From Gordonia sediminis (GTDB lineage: Bacteria; Actinomycetota; Actinomycetes; Mycobacteriales; Mycobacteriaceae), in NCBI GenBank assembly GCA_004193205.1, contig RZUM01000001.1:248001-312000 (forward strand): a DNA stretch of 64,000 bases. Reading direction: 5' to 3'. The notes beneath the pieces are model-generated. The model did not search any database. It was not told where the DNA came from and saw nothing but the letters and a program-made list of their open reading frames with translations. A program made the position numbers and the translations under genes. Numbering within the stretch: position 1 is the stretch's first letter; each line of letters begins with the position of its first letter. Of the stretch, positions 1 to 8,578 are shown piece by piece.

Positions 1-165
1 CACGGCCGCAACCCCGACGACTACTTCCAGCCCGACGACGTCGCGGCCCTACTCGACGACAACTGGACCGTGCTCACCCACGAGACCCGGGAACGCGGGG
101 TCGCCGCGGGCGGCGGCGTGCACACCCACGACGTGGTGCTACACGCCCGCCGAAGCCATTCCTAA
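1..165 (+). CDS. SAM-dependent methyltransferase, C-terminal fragment cut by the window edge
   Basis: Only the last 54 codons are inside the window, ending at TAA 163-165; the gene starts upstream of base 1. The visible tail opens with HGRNPDDYFQP and closes with a HTHDVVLHARR strand. Many small actinobacterial class I S-adenosylmethionine methyltransferases of the TehB-like type end this way (family knowledge, from memory). The SAM-binding motifs lie outside the window, so the substrate is unknown and the family assignment is inference. Its stop overlaps the stop of the convergent GAF regulator by four bases, so there is no room for an intergenic terminator. Confidence 0.55.
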   Translation, partial: HGRNPDDYFQPDDVAALLDDNWTVLTHETRERGVAAGGGVHTHDVVLHARRSHS

Positions 166-1436
166 ACCCCGTACCGCTTGTCCAACAACCGGATTCGGCC
201 GCCGACGACCGCCCGGTCGGGATGACCCGGCGGCAGCCGGTGCTCGAGGCGGCGCCACGCGACCAGGTCATCGCGACCGAGCACCGACGACGTCCACTTG
301 CGCAACACCCCGACGTCACCCTCGGCGATGATCCGCGACCGCACGTCCTCGCGGATCTCCTCGAACAGGTCGGCAATGCCCGGCGCCGACGACTCGGCCA
401 GCAGCCCGCCGCGTCCGAGCTCGTCGATGACCGCGGCGAGGTTACCGTGTTCGGCCACCCGACGCCGAATGTCGGAGACGTCCGACCGCAGGTCGGCGGT
501 CAGCCGGTAGGGCCGGGATTCGACCACGTCGTTGCCCAGATCTCTTCTCAGGCGTGAGATCTCGGCACGAACCGTGACCGGGTCGAGGCCGTCCTCGGCG
601 AGCAGCAGGGCGAGTTGTTCGGTGTTGAGGCCTTCGGGGTAGGCCTGCAGCAGAATCAGGATCTCGGCGTGCCGGCGCGACAGGGTCCGCTCACCGGTTG
701 CATCCCCCTCCCGACGCCACCGGTAGGCGCCACCCAGGACGGTGAGCGTCGCCCCCTCGGCCACGGCGAAGGTGGCGGGGTCGCCGAGGTCGACGGCCCG
801 GGACTGCAGTTCGCGTTCCACGGCCGCGACGACGGACCGGACCGCGGCCAGCGCGAAGGGGGCGGCCACCTCGCGACCACCTGTCACGTCGATGACGCCG
901 ATGACGTGTCCGGTGGCCGGGTCGTGCACCGGGGCGGCCGCGCAGCTCCACTCCTGCACCGGGCCGGCGAAGTGTTCGGGGCCCACCACCTGCACACTCT
1001 TGTCGACGGCCAGCGCGAGCCCGGGTGCGTTGGTGCCCACCACGTCCTCGCTCCACAGCGAACCCTCGACGAAGTTGATGTCGGCCGCCTTGTCCCGCGC
1101 ATCGGTGGCACCCTCGACCCACAGCAACCGGCCCGCCTGGTCGGTCAACGCGACGACCACACCCGAATCGGCGATGTCGTCGAGCATCAACGACTGCACG
1201 AGCGGCCGCACGGCGGTGATCGGATGCGTGTCGCGGTACTCGGCGAACTGGGCGGCGGTCATCTCCGCGCCGCCGTTGTCGGGAACCGCCTCCCCCGGAT
1301 TGACTCCCTTGCTGACCGACCGGGCCCAGGACTCACGGACCACCGACCGCACCGAATCGTCGGGCGGGGTGATGCCCGACATGAAGTCTTCCCAGGCTTG
1401 GCGGACGCGCGAGGACGCCGAGGCTGAATCGGTCAT
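162..1436 (-). CDS. GAF-domain transcriptional regulator with C-terminal winged helix
   Basis: This 424-residue cytoplasmic protein has an AcoR-like N-terminal region, a GAF sensor domain at about residues 75-210 (cores GSLWSEDVVGTN at 125-136 and WSCAAAPVHD near 163-172) and a C-terminal winged-helix-like region at about 250-312 (LSRRHAEILILL). It has no AAA+ sigma-54 activation domain, so it is not a classical AcoR enhancer-binding protein. Related actinobacterial proteins often sit next to aldehyde or alcohol dehydrogenase genes; the left-hand neighbourhood is outside the window, so the target is unknown. Start ATG at 1434-1436. Inverted repeats just upstream (1464-1512) could be its own operator. 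The ligand is unknown. Confidence 0.8.
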   Translation of the reverse strand: MTDSASASSRVRQAWEDFMSGITPPDDSVRSVVRESWARSVSKGVNPGEAVPDNGGAEMTAAQFAEYRDTHPITAVRPLVQSLMLDDIADSGVVVALTDQAGRLLWVEGATDARDKAADINFVEGSLWSEDVVGTNAPGLALAVDKSVQVVGPEHFAGPVQEWSCAAAPVHDPATGHVIGVIDVTGGREVAAPFALAAVRSVVAAVERELQSRAVDLGDPATFAVAEGATLTVLGGAYRWRREGDATGERTLSRRHAEILILLQAYPEGLNTEQLALLLAEDGLDPVTVRAEISRLRRDLGNDVVESRPYRLTADLRSDVSDIRRRVAEHGNLAAVIDELGRGGLLAESSAPGIADLFEEIREDVRSRIIAEGDVGVLRKWTSSVLGRDDLVAWRRLEHRLPPGHPDRAVVGGRIRLLDKRYGV

Positions 1437-1463
1437 GCGCCCTCCGTCAATCTTGCGGCAACC

Positions 1464-1512
1464 TGCTCGGGTTGTGATCGGATCGCTTGTGACCCGAGCA
1501 ACACCACGTGTT
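1464..1512. promoter_or_regulatory. Two inverted repeats upstream of the GAF regulator
   Basis: A perfect 9-bp inverted repeat, TGCTCGGGT at 1464-1472 and ACCCGAGCA at 1492-1500, is separated by 19 bases. A second, AACAC/GTGTT around CAC, covers 1500-1512. They lie 28-76 bases upstream of the regulator start, where an autoregulatory operator or leader hairpin would be expected. Function is inference. Confidence 0.45.
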
Positions 1513-1614
1513 CATGTCAGGTTAGCGCGCCCTGCCCTGACGGATCGGCCGAGACCGGGTCGAGGTCGTCGGCAGAACCCCGCATGAGCACGACAGATCG
1601 TTTACGCTTCGCTC

Positions 1615-3420
1615 GTGAAGCGCGTTCTGTTGTCGATCGCAGCTCTCGTGCTGACCCTCATCGGGCTCGTCCTTCCGATGTCGCTGTTCCCTGGCTCGAC
1701 CGAGACCGTCGGCACCGACCCGGTGACGATCACCGACTACCGGGCGACCTACGACGTTTCCGCCGACGGGCAGATGGCGGCCACCGAAACCATCACCGCC
1801 GATTTCCCATCCGGCCGCCACGGGATCTTCCGATTCTGGGATGTCACCGACGCCACCGACTCCTCGATCCGGTACCTGCCCCGCGACATCCACGTCGCCC
1901 TCGACAACGGCCGCGTGCCCGTCGAGATGAGCTGGCAGAAAGGCAAACGGTTCCGGGTCGCGAAGATCGGCGATCCCGACAGCTACCTGACGCCGGGCGT
2001 GCACGTCTACACCATCTCCTACGTCATCGACGGGGTCCTCGCCCCGGCCTCCGGCACACCCGACGGCCAGAACTCGTCGTCGAGCTGGAGTGGCGGCGCG
2101 GCGTCGCGACTCAGTTGGCGCGTCGTTGCCGACGGATGGCAGATGACGATCCTGAAGAGTGCGACGACGGTCAACCTGCCCGACGACCCGATATCGACGT
2201 CGTGTTCGACCAGCGACGGCACCGCCTGCCAGATCACCGCGAACGGCCAGAACTCGCGCACCATCACCACCGGTGAGCTCGCCCCGTCGACCGGGGTGGC
2301 GATCCGCGCCGACCTGCCCCTCGCCGCACCCGACCGCGTCCAATTGCCGTGGCCGCCCGCGCTGGACCCCGTGCTCGGCCGGTCGGTCCCCATCGCGATT
2401 GTGCTGCTCGTCCTGTCGGCGGTCACCTTCACGCTCGGACTGGTGTGGGCGTTGCGTTCCCGCGAGTCGATCCCGCTGCTGCCGGTCATGTACGAGCCGC
2501 CCGCCGACCCGGCCGACCCGTCCACGCGCCTCGGGCCGGTGCGGACCTATTACGTGACCCGGGAGGCGATGCCGTCGAAGGCGCTGGCCGCCACCCTGCT
2601 GCACATGGCCGACCGCGGAATCGTCGGCCTGCGACGTCACGGCGACGACTGGACCATCACCTCCAAGATCTCCACCGACGAGTGGGGGCGCATGGATCCC
2701 GTGGCCGATGCCGTCGCGATGGAACTCGGAATCCGCGGCACCGATCGGTCGTTCGAGGCCGACGGTTCGGTCAGCGCCGGCAAGAAACTCAAGTCCGCGC
2801 AGGAGGGGATCGCGGCCGCCACCAAGGCGTGGGCGCGGTCGTCGGGCGCCGTCACAACCAGCGGCCTCGAGCAACTCGGCCGCCTCGCGGTGGGGTTGGC
2901 GTTCATCGCCGCGGGGGTGCTCTTCGTGTTCAAGTGGCTGCCGTTCTCGCTGTGCGTGCTGCCGATCGCGGCCTTCGTCATCGGCGGGGCCGGGCTGTTC
3001 ACCACCGGCGTCGGCACCCGGCGGACCCTTCTCGGGCGCGACGTCTGGTCGCGGGCGGGTGGTTTCGAACGGCTGCTGTCGACGACGTCGAATCAGGAGC
3101 GCCTGGACTTCAGCGCCCGCGAGAACCTCTACACCAGCTACATCCCCTACGCCGTCGCGTTCGGCTGTGCCGACAAGTGGGCCGAGAAGTACCGCACCGC
3201 AATGGGTACCGAACCGCCCACGCCGATCTGGTTCGTCGGCGGCTACGGCTATGGTTCGGGGTCGCCGGGGTTGTTCGGCGCCGGCGGCATCGACAGCTTC
3301 GAGGCCAGCCTCTCGTCGTCGTTGTCCGCCTACGCCGCCAGTCAGCGGTCGTCGTCGTCGGGCGGCGGGGGCGGCGGCGGATTCAGTGGCGGCGGTGGCG
3401 GCGGTGGCGGATCCTGGTGA
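1615..3420 (+). CDS. DUF2207 family membrane protein
   Basis: A 601-residue membrane protein starting at GTG 1615. A TACGCT box at 1603-1608, six bases upstream, fits a leaderless transcript. Residues 4-24 form a signal/anchor segment, 30-245 an exported DUF2207-type beta-rich domain, 258-280 a transmembrane helix, and 422-466 a pair of helices. The tail (about 583-601) is almost all Gly and Ser and ends in GGGGSW, which is characteristic of this YciQ-like family. It is 76 bases upstream of lemA, a pairing common in bacteria (family knowledge). The molecular role is unknown; envelope association is inferred from topology. Confidence 0.85.
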   Translation: MKRVLLSIAALVLTLIGLVLPMSLFPGSTETVGTDPVTITDYRATYDVSADGQMAATETITADFPSGRHGIFRFWDVTDATDSSIRYLPRDIHVALDNGRVPVEMSWQKGKRFRVAKIGDPDSYLTPGVHVYTISYVIDGVLAPASGTPDGQNSSSSWSGGAASRLSWRVVADGWQMTILKSATTVNLPDDPISTSCSTSDGTACQITANGQNSRTITTGELAPSTGVAIRADLPLAAPDRVQLPWPPALDPVLGRSVPIAIVLLVLSAVTFTLGLVWALRSRESIPLLPVMYEPPADPADPSTRLGPVRTYYVTREAMPSKALAATLLHMADRGIVGLRRHGDDWTITSKISTDEWGRMDPVADAVAMELGIRGTDRSFEADGSVSAGKKLKSAQEGIAAATKAWARSSGAVTTSGLEQLGRLAVGLAFIAAGVLFVFKWLPFSLCVLPIAAFVIGGAGLFTTGVGTRRTLLGRDVWSRAGGFERLLSTTSNQERLDFSARENLYTSYIPYAVAFGCADKWAEKYRTAMGTEPPTPIWFVGGYGYGSGSPGLFGAGGIDSFEASLSSSLSAYAASQRSSSSGGGGGGGFSGGGGGGGGSW

Positions 3421-3496
3421 CCGACCGAACAGCTCCTGACCCGGCCCCCAACTCTGACAGCCCCATGATCAACCTCCGGAGAAAGGCACCCACCCC

Positions 3497-4063
3497 ATGG
3501 CCCTGATCATCCTCATCATCGTCGTGGTGCTCGTCGTCGCGCTGATCGGATTCGGTATCGTCGGATTCAACAAGCTGCGGCGCGCCGACATCGCCGCCCA
3601 GGAGGCGCTCGGCGGCATCGATGTGCAGCTGACCCGGCGCGCCGACCTGATCCCGAATCTGGTCAACACCGTCAAGGGCTACGCCACCCACGAGCGCGAG
3701 GTGTTCGAGGAGGTCACCGCGGCCCGCGCCGGACTGCGGCAGGCCGCGCAGGGCGGCTCGGTGGAACAGAAATCGGCCGCCGAGGCCCGCCTCGACGGTG
3801 CGTTGGGCCGGCTGTTCGCGGTGGCCGAGAACTACCCGGACCTCAAGGCGTCGACGAACTTCACCCAGCTTCAGAACGAATTGTCCGACACCGAGAACAA
3901 GCTCTCGTTCGCCCGCCAGTTCTACAACGACGCGGTCGCCCGGCTGAACAATCTCGTGCACACGATCCCGTGGATGTTCTTCACCGGCTGGGCCGGGGTG
4001 AAGGCGCGTGAGTTCTACCGTGCGCCCGAAGGGCACGCAGAACCGCCGCAGGTCCAGTTCTGA
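3497..4063 (+). CDS. lemA: LemA family protein
   Basis: A 188-residue protein with one N-terminal transmembrane helix (residues 2-22) followed by a long helical domain. The segment GGIDVQLTRRADLIPNLV (about residues 35-52) and the later ENKLSFARQFYND are LemA hallmarks. Start ATG 3497 is preceded by GGAGAAAGG. It follows the DUF2207 gene on the same strand and is probably co-transcribed with it. LemA proteins are membrane-anchored with the helical bundle probably on one face of the membrane; the biochemical function is not established. It is convergent with the AraC gene, with 18 bases between them and no clear terminator hairpin. Confidence 0.92.
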   Translation: MALIILIIVVVLVVALIGFGIVGFNKLRRADIAAQEALGGIDVQLTRRADLIPNLVNTVKGYATHEREVFEEVTAARAGLRQAAQGGSVEQKSAAEARLDGALGRLFAVAENYPDLKASTNFTQLQNELSDTENKLSFARQFYNDAVARLNNLVHTIPWMFFTGWAGVKAREFYRAPEGHAEPPQVQF

Positions 4064-4081
4064 CCTTTCCGATCTGCGGTT

Positions 4082-4927
4082 TCATTCGAACCGCGCCGAG
4101 AACCGGCCCGGGGTCATCCCGGTGACGGTGCGGAAGTCACGCACCAGATGCGGCTCGTCGGCGTAGCCGAGTTCGGCGGCGATCGTCGCGAGGGTGACAC
4201 CGGATTCGCGGAGTCGCTCGGCGGCCTCGTGCAGGCGGCGGCGCTGGATCAGCCATTTCGGCGTCAAACCCAACCGCCGGCGGGTCAGCCGCTGCAGGCT
4301 GCGTTCGGTGAGGTGGAAGCGCTCGCAGATCTGGGTGACGGAGGTGACCGACGAATCGTTCTCGACGAACTCGACGATCGCGTTGATGAGGTGGCCGTCC
4401 TCGTCGACGGGTCCGAACCCACGCATCCACGTCTCGACGATGTCGGTGGCGTCGTGTTGTCGGGCGACGTCGCGCGGATCGGGAGCCATCGTCTCCCGGA
4501 TACGGGTCGTCAGGCTCAGGCCGGCGTCGCCGATGGCGTCGGAGAGATCTGCGAACCGGTCGGTCCAGTCCGCCACCGGGCCGCCGGTGACCAGGGCGCC
4601 CGCCGCGGGGGCGAACATCGTGCCGACTCCCCACCCGTCGCCGGCCAGGGTGACCTCGGACAGTCCGGTGTTGACGCCATAGAACCGCGCATAGTCGGCG
4701 GTCACGATCAGCAAGCACACGGGATACTGCAGGACCCGCTGCGGCGTCGCGCGATCGTCGGGAACCGACCAGACCGGAACCCAGAACCGGCGGATGAGGT
4801 CGGCGAGATCCGGTGACGGCGCCCAGCGGCCGATGCTGACCGGGGTGTCGGCGGGGTCGACGAGATGCGCGCGCTCGACATCGTCGAACCGCGTCCCTGC
4901 TGCCTCGCTGGATCTGTCGGGTTTCAT
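4082..4927 (-). CDS. AraC family transcriptional regulator
   Basis: A 281-residue regulator with the double helix-turn-helix of the AraC/XylS family in its C-terminal third (ICERFHLTERSLQRLTRR, then LATIAAELGYADEPHLVRDF and TGMTPGRF). The N-terminal 170 residues resemble the ligand-binding half of DUF6597-type AraC proteins. I chose ATG at 4925-4927; an in-frame TTG lies directly before it. It is divergent from the TIGR03086 gene with only 37 bases between the two start codons, so it may control that gene. The inducer is unknown. Confidence 0.85.
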   Translation of the reverse strand: MKPDRSSEAAGTRFDDVERAHLVDPADTPVSIGRWAPSPDLADLIRRFWVPVWSVPDDRATPQRVLQYPVCLLIVTADYARFYGVNTGLSEVTLAGDGWGVGTMFAPAAGALVTGGPVADWTDRFADLSDAIGDAGLSLTTRIRETMAPDPRDVARQHDATDIVETWMRGFGPVDEDGHLINAIVEFVENDSSVTSVTQICERFHLTERSLQRLTRRRLGLTPKWLIQRRRLHEAAERLRESGVTLATIAAELGYADEPHLVRDFRTVTGMTPGRFSARFE

Positions 4928-4964
4928 CAATCCTCGCTCGGGTCGTGCTCAGTACGGTTCCATC

Positions 4965-5543
4965 ATGACCACTTCCACTGACACCTCGTCCATCAATGAT
5001 TCCGACGTCGCCGGCCGCTTTCGGGTTCTGGCCGACCGATTTGCCTCCGTCCTCGACACCGCCCTGCCCTCGGCATGGGACGCACCCTCGCCCTGCGAGG
5101 GCTGGACGGCCCGTGACGTGGTCGGCCACGTCATCGAATCCCAGCGCGACTTCTTCGCCCGACACGACATCGACCTGGGCGGCATGCCCGACCTCGACGA
5201 CCCGGCGGCGGCCTGGCACGCTCACGCATCCGTCGTCGAAGAACGCCTCGCCGACCCGGCTGTGGGTGGCAAGGCCTTCGACGGACATTTCGGTCCGACG
5301 ACGATCGGCGACACCATTCTGAGCTTCTACGGCTTCGACCTGGTCGCGCACCGCTGGGATGTCGCCACAGCGGTGGGTGTCGACCTGCGATTCACCGACG
5401 ACGAACTCGAGTTCATGGAAACGGCGGCCGACGGATTCGGGGCGGCGCTCTACTCCGACGGCGTCTGCAGGTCCGGGGTCGAGGCCCCCGAAGGCTCCGA
5501 TCGTCAGACCCGACTCCTGGCCCGGCTCGGCCGGACCTCCTGA
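4965..5543 (+). CDS. TIGR03086 family protein (mycothiol-dependent enzyme fold)
   Basis: A 192-residue protein of the DinB/maleylpyruvate-isomerase superfamily. The N-terminal SPCEGWTARDVVGHVIESQRD and the later FYGFDLVAHRWDVA supply the conserved Trp-Asp-His pattern that binds a metal in related mycothiol-dependent enzymes. The reading frame is open farther upstream, but ATG 4965 is the credible start: a TACGGT -10 box lies at 4953-4958, six bases before it, fitting a leaderless transcript, and the upstream extension would overlap the AraC gene. It is probably cytoplasmic. Substrate unknown; a role in thiol-dependent detoxification is inference. Confidence 0.82.
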   Translation: MTTSTDTSSINDSDVAGRFRVLADRFASVLDTALPSAWDAPSPCEGWTARDVVGHVIESQRDFFARHDIDLGGMPDLDDPAAAWHAHASVVEERLADPAVGGKAFDGHFGPTTIGDTILSFYGFDLVAHRWDVATAVGVDLRFTDDELEFMETAADGFGAALYSDGVCRSGVEAPEGSDRQTRLLARLGRTS

Positions 5544-5572
5544 CCGTGTCGCGTTCCCGGCGCTAGGACCAC

Positions 5573-5818
5573 CTAGGGGATCCATCCGTTGCGCCGGGGA
5601 TAGCGCGCCCGCAGAAAGCTGTAGAGGTAGGTCGACGCGAGCAGCACGGCTCCGCAGATCACGGCCGGCCACAGGAAGACGTTGACAATCGAGTCTCGGA
5701 CGGACACGACCGCCCACCCGATGACCAGCAGCACCAGGGCGATCGTCGACAGAATGCGAACGGCGACGACGACGGTCGTTGCCACCGTCCACAGCGCTTC
5801 TCGTCCACCGCCTGACAT
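5573..5818 (-). CDS. Small two-helix membrane protein, unknown function
   Basis: An 81-residue protein with two predicted membrane helices, about residues 18-40 (VVVAVRILSTIALVLLVIG) and 48-68, and a basic C-terminus (RARYPRRNGWIP). I do not recognise a family. Start ATG at 5816-5818. It is convergent with the TIGR03086 gene; a 5-bp hairpin (CTAGG-ACCA-CCTAG, 5563-5576) overlaps its stop codon and could help end both transcripts. Codon use matches its neighbours, which supports it being real, but it has no operon partner. Confidence 0.55.
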   Translation of the reverse strand: MSGGGREALWTVATTVVVAVRILSTIALVLLVIGWAVVSVRDSIVNVFLWPAVICGAVLLASTYLYSFLRARYPRRNGWIP

Positions 5819-5959
5819 GGCGCCAGGGTAACCGGGCGTCCACCGAACAGACGACTCGCCGTCGGTGACCCGAATGACCCCAATGACCCGCGCGATCCCC
5901 GTGCCACGAAAGTCGCTGGTCTGCTGGCACCCGCCGCCTCCACCGCGGACAATGTCGGT

Positions 5960-6364
5960 ATGAAGATCGTTCTGAACGTGATCTGGCTCCTGCTGTGCGG
6001 GCTGTGGATGGCTCTCGGCTACGTCATCGCCGGGATCATCTGCGTCATCCTGATCATCACGATCCCGTTCGGTATCGCCTCATTCCGGATAGCCAACTAC
6101 GCGCTGTGGCCGTTCGGGCGGACCGTCGTACGCAAGCCGACGGCGGGGGCGATGTCGGTGATCGGGAACATCATCTGGCTGGTCTTCGCCGGCATCTGGC
6201 TCGCGATCGGAAACATCGTCGCCGGGATCGCGCTGTGCCTGACCATCATCGGCATCCCGCTGGGGATCGCGAGCTTCAAGATGGTGCCCATCTCCCTGCT
6301 CCCGCTCGGCGCCGAGATCGTCTCCACCGACGAGTACGTGCCGACCGGGCCCAGCCGTATGTGA
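5960..6364 (+). CDS. YccF domain-containing inner membrane protein
   Basis: A 134-residue, four-helix membrane protein built from two tandem copies of the YccF motif. Each copy pairs an N-I-W-L helix with a hydrophobic stretch ending in IPFGIASF (first copy) or IPLGIASF (second copy). This internal duplication is diagnostic of the family. Start ATG 5960; a GACAAT box at 5948-5953, six bases upstream, suggests a leaderless start. Family members are small cytoplasmic-membrane proteins of unproven function. It lies just upstream of the SigK-type operon but ends before that promoter, so it is probably a separate unit. Confidence 0.88.
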   Translation: MKIVLNVIWLLLCGLWMALGYVIAGIICVILIITIPFGIASFRIANYALWPFGRTVVRKPTAGAMSVIGNIIWLVFAGIWLAIGNIVAGIALCLTIIGIPLGIASFKMVPISLLPLGAEIVSTDEYVPTGPSRM

Positions 6365-6382
6365 CGAATACTCTCCAGTCAC

Positions 6383-6409
6383 CCATCCACTCGACGGGCG
6401 GCTCCGAAC
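6383..6409 (+). promoter_or_regulatory. Predicted SigK promoter of the lipid-enzyme/sigK operon
   Basis: CCATCC at 6383-6388 and CCGAAC at 6404-6409 are separated by exactly 15 bases, close to the mycobacterial SigK consensus as I remember it (CCATCC / CCGAAT). The next start codon (6417) is seven bases past the -10 element, so the transcript is probably leaderless. The same arrangement, also preceded by CAC, occurs at 38914-38940. SigK is encoded five genes downstream, implying autoregulation. Confidence 0.8.
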
Positions 6410-6416
6410 ACCGGGC

Positions 6417-7739
6417 ATGAACCTCGCATCGTCCCGGTCCATCGCGATCGTCGGCAGTGGTGTCGCCGGCCTGACCGCGGCCCATCTGCTCGCCGACCGT
6501 CATCGCGTGACGCTGTTCGAGGCCGACAACCGGCTCGGCGGTCATGCTCACACTCACGACATCACGATGCCCGACGGTTCGGTGCTGTCGGTGGACACCG
6601 GTTTCATCGTGCACAACGACCGCACCTATCCGACGCTGCTGCGACTCTTCGACGATCTGGGTGTGCGGACGCAGGAGACCGACATGTCGATGTCGGTGCG
6701 GTCGGAGATCACCGGTCTGGAATACGCGGGCGCGCTCGGCGCGGGTGGATTGTTCCCGACCGCGCGTACGCTGACCCGTGGCCGGTATCTGCTGATGCTC
6801 GGCGAGGTGATGCGGTTTCACCGTTGCGCCCGCCGCCTGCTCGAGGGCTCCGACTCCGATGAACCGCTCGCCGAGTTCGTGGTGCGGGAGGGTTTCTCGG
6901 ACTACTTCGTCGACAATTTCCTCCTGCCGCTGGTGGCCGCGGTGTGGTCGTGTGACGCGGACTCGGCGGGCGAGTACCCGGCCCGCTATCTGTTCACGTT
7001 CCTCGACCATCACGGGATGTTGTCGGTGTTCGGATCCCCGATCTGGCGCACTGTGGTCGGCGGATCACGGCGCTATGTGGACAAGGTCGCCGCCGGTGTG
7101 GTCGCGTCCGGTGGGACGGTGTACAAGGGGGCTCCGGTCCGGGCGGTCACGCCGGATGTCGACGGCGCCGGTGCCGTGGTGCAGGCCGACGGGGTCGGCA
7201 CGGGCAGGTTCGACGCCGTCGTCGTCGCCACCCATCCGCATCAGGCGCTGGCCATGCTCACCCATCCGACGCCCGCCCAGTCGACCGCGTTGTCGGCCAT
7301 TCCCTACCAGTCCAAACATGCTGTCCTGCACACCGATACATCTCTCCTGCCCCGCGCCCGCCGAGCCCGGGCGTCGTGGAACTATCAGATCCGCGCCGAC
7401 GGCTCCGAGGTCGCGGTCACTTACGACCTCACCCGGCTGATGCGACTGCCCACCGGGCAGCCACGAATGTTGGTGACGATGGGGCGCACCGACCTCGTCG
7501 ATGCGGACACCGTCATCGACGAGATGATCTACGAGCATCCGCTCTACACCGCCGAGTCTGTTGCCGCCCAGGCGCTGCTCCCGGAAGCGAACACCGACAC
7601 CATCGTCTTCGCCGGCGCCTACCACGGGTGGGGTTTCCACGAGGACGGCGCGCTGGCCGGTGCCCGCGCCGCCGCCCGCCTCGGCGCCGACCGGGTGCTG
7701 TCGGACCGTCCCGCCCGTGCCGAGCAGGTCACCTCATGA
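6417..7739 (+). CDS. FAD-dependent amine-oxidase-type oxidoreductase (Rv0449c-like)
   Basis: A 440-residue flavoprotein. An N-terminal Rossmann motif binds FAD (IVGSGVAGLTAAHLL, glycines at 13, 15 and 18), followed by LFEADNRLGGHAHTH and, near the C-terminus, FAGAYHGWGFHEDGA, typical of amine-oxidase/desaturase-like proteins. Length and context match M. tuberculosis Rv0449c (from memory). The substrate is unproven; related proteobacterial operons use such enzymes in fatty-acid modification, so an unsaturated acyl chain is plausible. First gene of an operon in which the next four start codons overlap the preceding stop as ATGA. It has no ribosome-binding site, consistent with a leaderless mRNA from the SigK-type promoter. 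Confidence 0.88.
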   Translation: MNLASSRSIAIVGSGVAGLTAAHLLADRHRVTLFEADNRLGGHAHTHDITMPDGSVLSVDTGFIVHNDRTYPTLLRLFDDLGVRTQETDMSMSVRSEITGLEYAGALGAGGLFPTARTLTRGRYLLMLGEVMRFHRCARRLLEGSDSDEPLAEFVVREGFSDYFVDNFLLPLVAAVWSCDADSAGEYPARYLFTFLDHHGMLSVFGSPIWRTVVGGSRRYVDKVAAGVVASGGTVYKGAPVRAVTPDVDGAGAVVQADGVGTGRFDAVVVATHPHQALAMLTHPTPAQSTALSAIPYQSKHAVLHTDTSLLPRARRARASWNYQIRADGSEVAVTYDLTRLMRLPTGQPRMLVTMGRTDLVDADTVIDEMIYEHPLYTAESVAAQALLPEANTDTIVFAGAYHGWGFHEDGALAGARAAARLGADRVLSDRPARAEQVTS

Positions 7740-8578
7740 CCCGCCACCACCCCGTCGACCGTGGGCGCTCCACCGCCGAGCGTGCGCACGGTCGACCGGG
7801 CGGCTGGGGATGGCATGGCGAGCCCGGAGGACTGCCCGCCGTGGTGTGGACGCGGATCACCCATCTCCGGAGATCGCCGGTGCGGCATGGGTTCAGCTAC
7901 CGGAGTGCATCGTGGCTCATCGACATCGATGCTCCGCCAACCCTCCCCCCGACGATGCGCACCCTCGCAGTGTTCCGTCCCGACGACCACTTCCCCGAGC
8001 CACCGACACCCGGCCAGACCCTGCGCGATCGGCTACATGCACACCTGCGATCCGTCGGCGTCGAACCACCCCGCGGCCGGGTCGTCGCACTCCTGTCGCC
8101 GCGAGTCGCCGGCTACGTCTTCAACCCGCTCAGCGTGTTCTGGTGCCACGACCCCGACGACACGCTCGCCTGCGTCGTCGCCGAGGTCCACAACACCTAC
8201 GGCGAACGACACTGCTACGTCGTCAACCCGGACGAACACGGAAATGCGCAGGTACCCAAGGAGTTCTACGTTTCTCCCTTCAACCCGGTCGACGGCACGT
8301 ACCGACTGCACGTGCCGCCGCCCCGCGAAGACGGCCGTATCGACGTATCGGTGACGCTGCACCGCCCCGACGATGCGCCGTTCACCGCCACCCTGTCCGG
8401 ACAGGCGCGCCCGGCCACACCACGACGCATACTCGCCACTCAACTCGTGGCGCCGTTCGCCCCGCTGGTCGTCGCCGCCCGCATCCGACGGCACGGTATC
8501 CACCTGTGGCTCAGACGACTTCCCATTCGACAACGACCCGCACGCACCACAACCCCGAGCCCGCAAGGAGCACGATGA
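7736..8578 (+). CDS. DUF1365 family protein (Rv0448c-like)
   Basis: A 280-residue DUF1365 protein. Conserved blocks include RHGFSYRSASWLID, SVFWCHDPDDTL, AEVHNTYGERHCYV and KEFYVSPFNPVDG. The ATG at 7736 overlaps the upstream stop (ATGA), indicating translational coupling, but the first 35 or so residues look unconserved and a GTG near 7840 would give a length nearer the roughly 220 residues I recall for Rv0448c. The biochemical role is unknown; it consistently accompanies an FAD oxidoreductase and a cyclopropane-synthase-like methyltransferase, pointing to lipid modification. Probably cytoplasmic or peripheral to the membrane. Confidence 0.88.
   Translation: MTRHHPVDRGRSTAERAHGRPGGWGWHGEPGGLPAVVWTRITHLRRSPVRHGFSYRSASWLIDIDAPPTLPPTMRTLAVFRPDDHFPEPPTPGQTLRDRLHAHLRSVGVEPPRGRVVALLSPRVAGYVFNPLSVFWCHDPDDTLACVVAEVHNTYGERHCYVVNPDEHGNAQVPKEFYVSPFNPVDGTYRLHVPPPREDGRIDVSVTLHRPDDAPFTATLSGQARPATPRRILATQLVAPFAPLVVAARIRRHGIHLWLRRLPIRQRPARTTTPSPQGAR

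Noticed and set aside
1522-2874. Long open frame on the minus strand over the DUF2207 gene
   Set aside because: It is antisense to a clearly coding frame with family motifs, has no recognisable domain, and reflects high GC at third codon positions.
4794-4964. N-terminal extension of the TIGR03086 protein
   Set aside because: It would overlap the divergent AraC gene, shows no family similarity, and a leaderless promoter fits ATG 4965.
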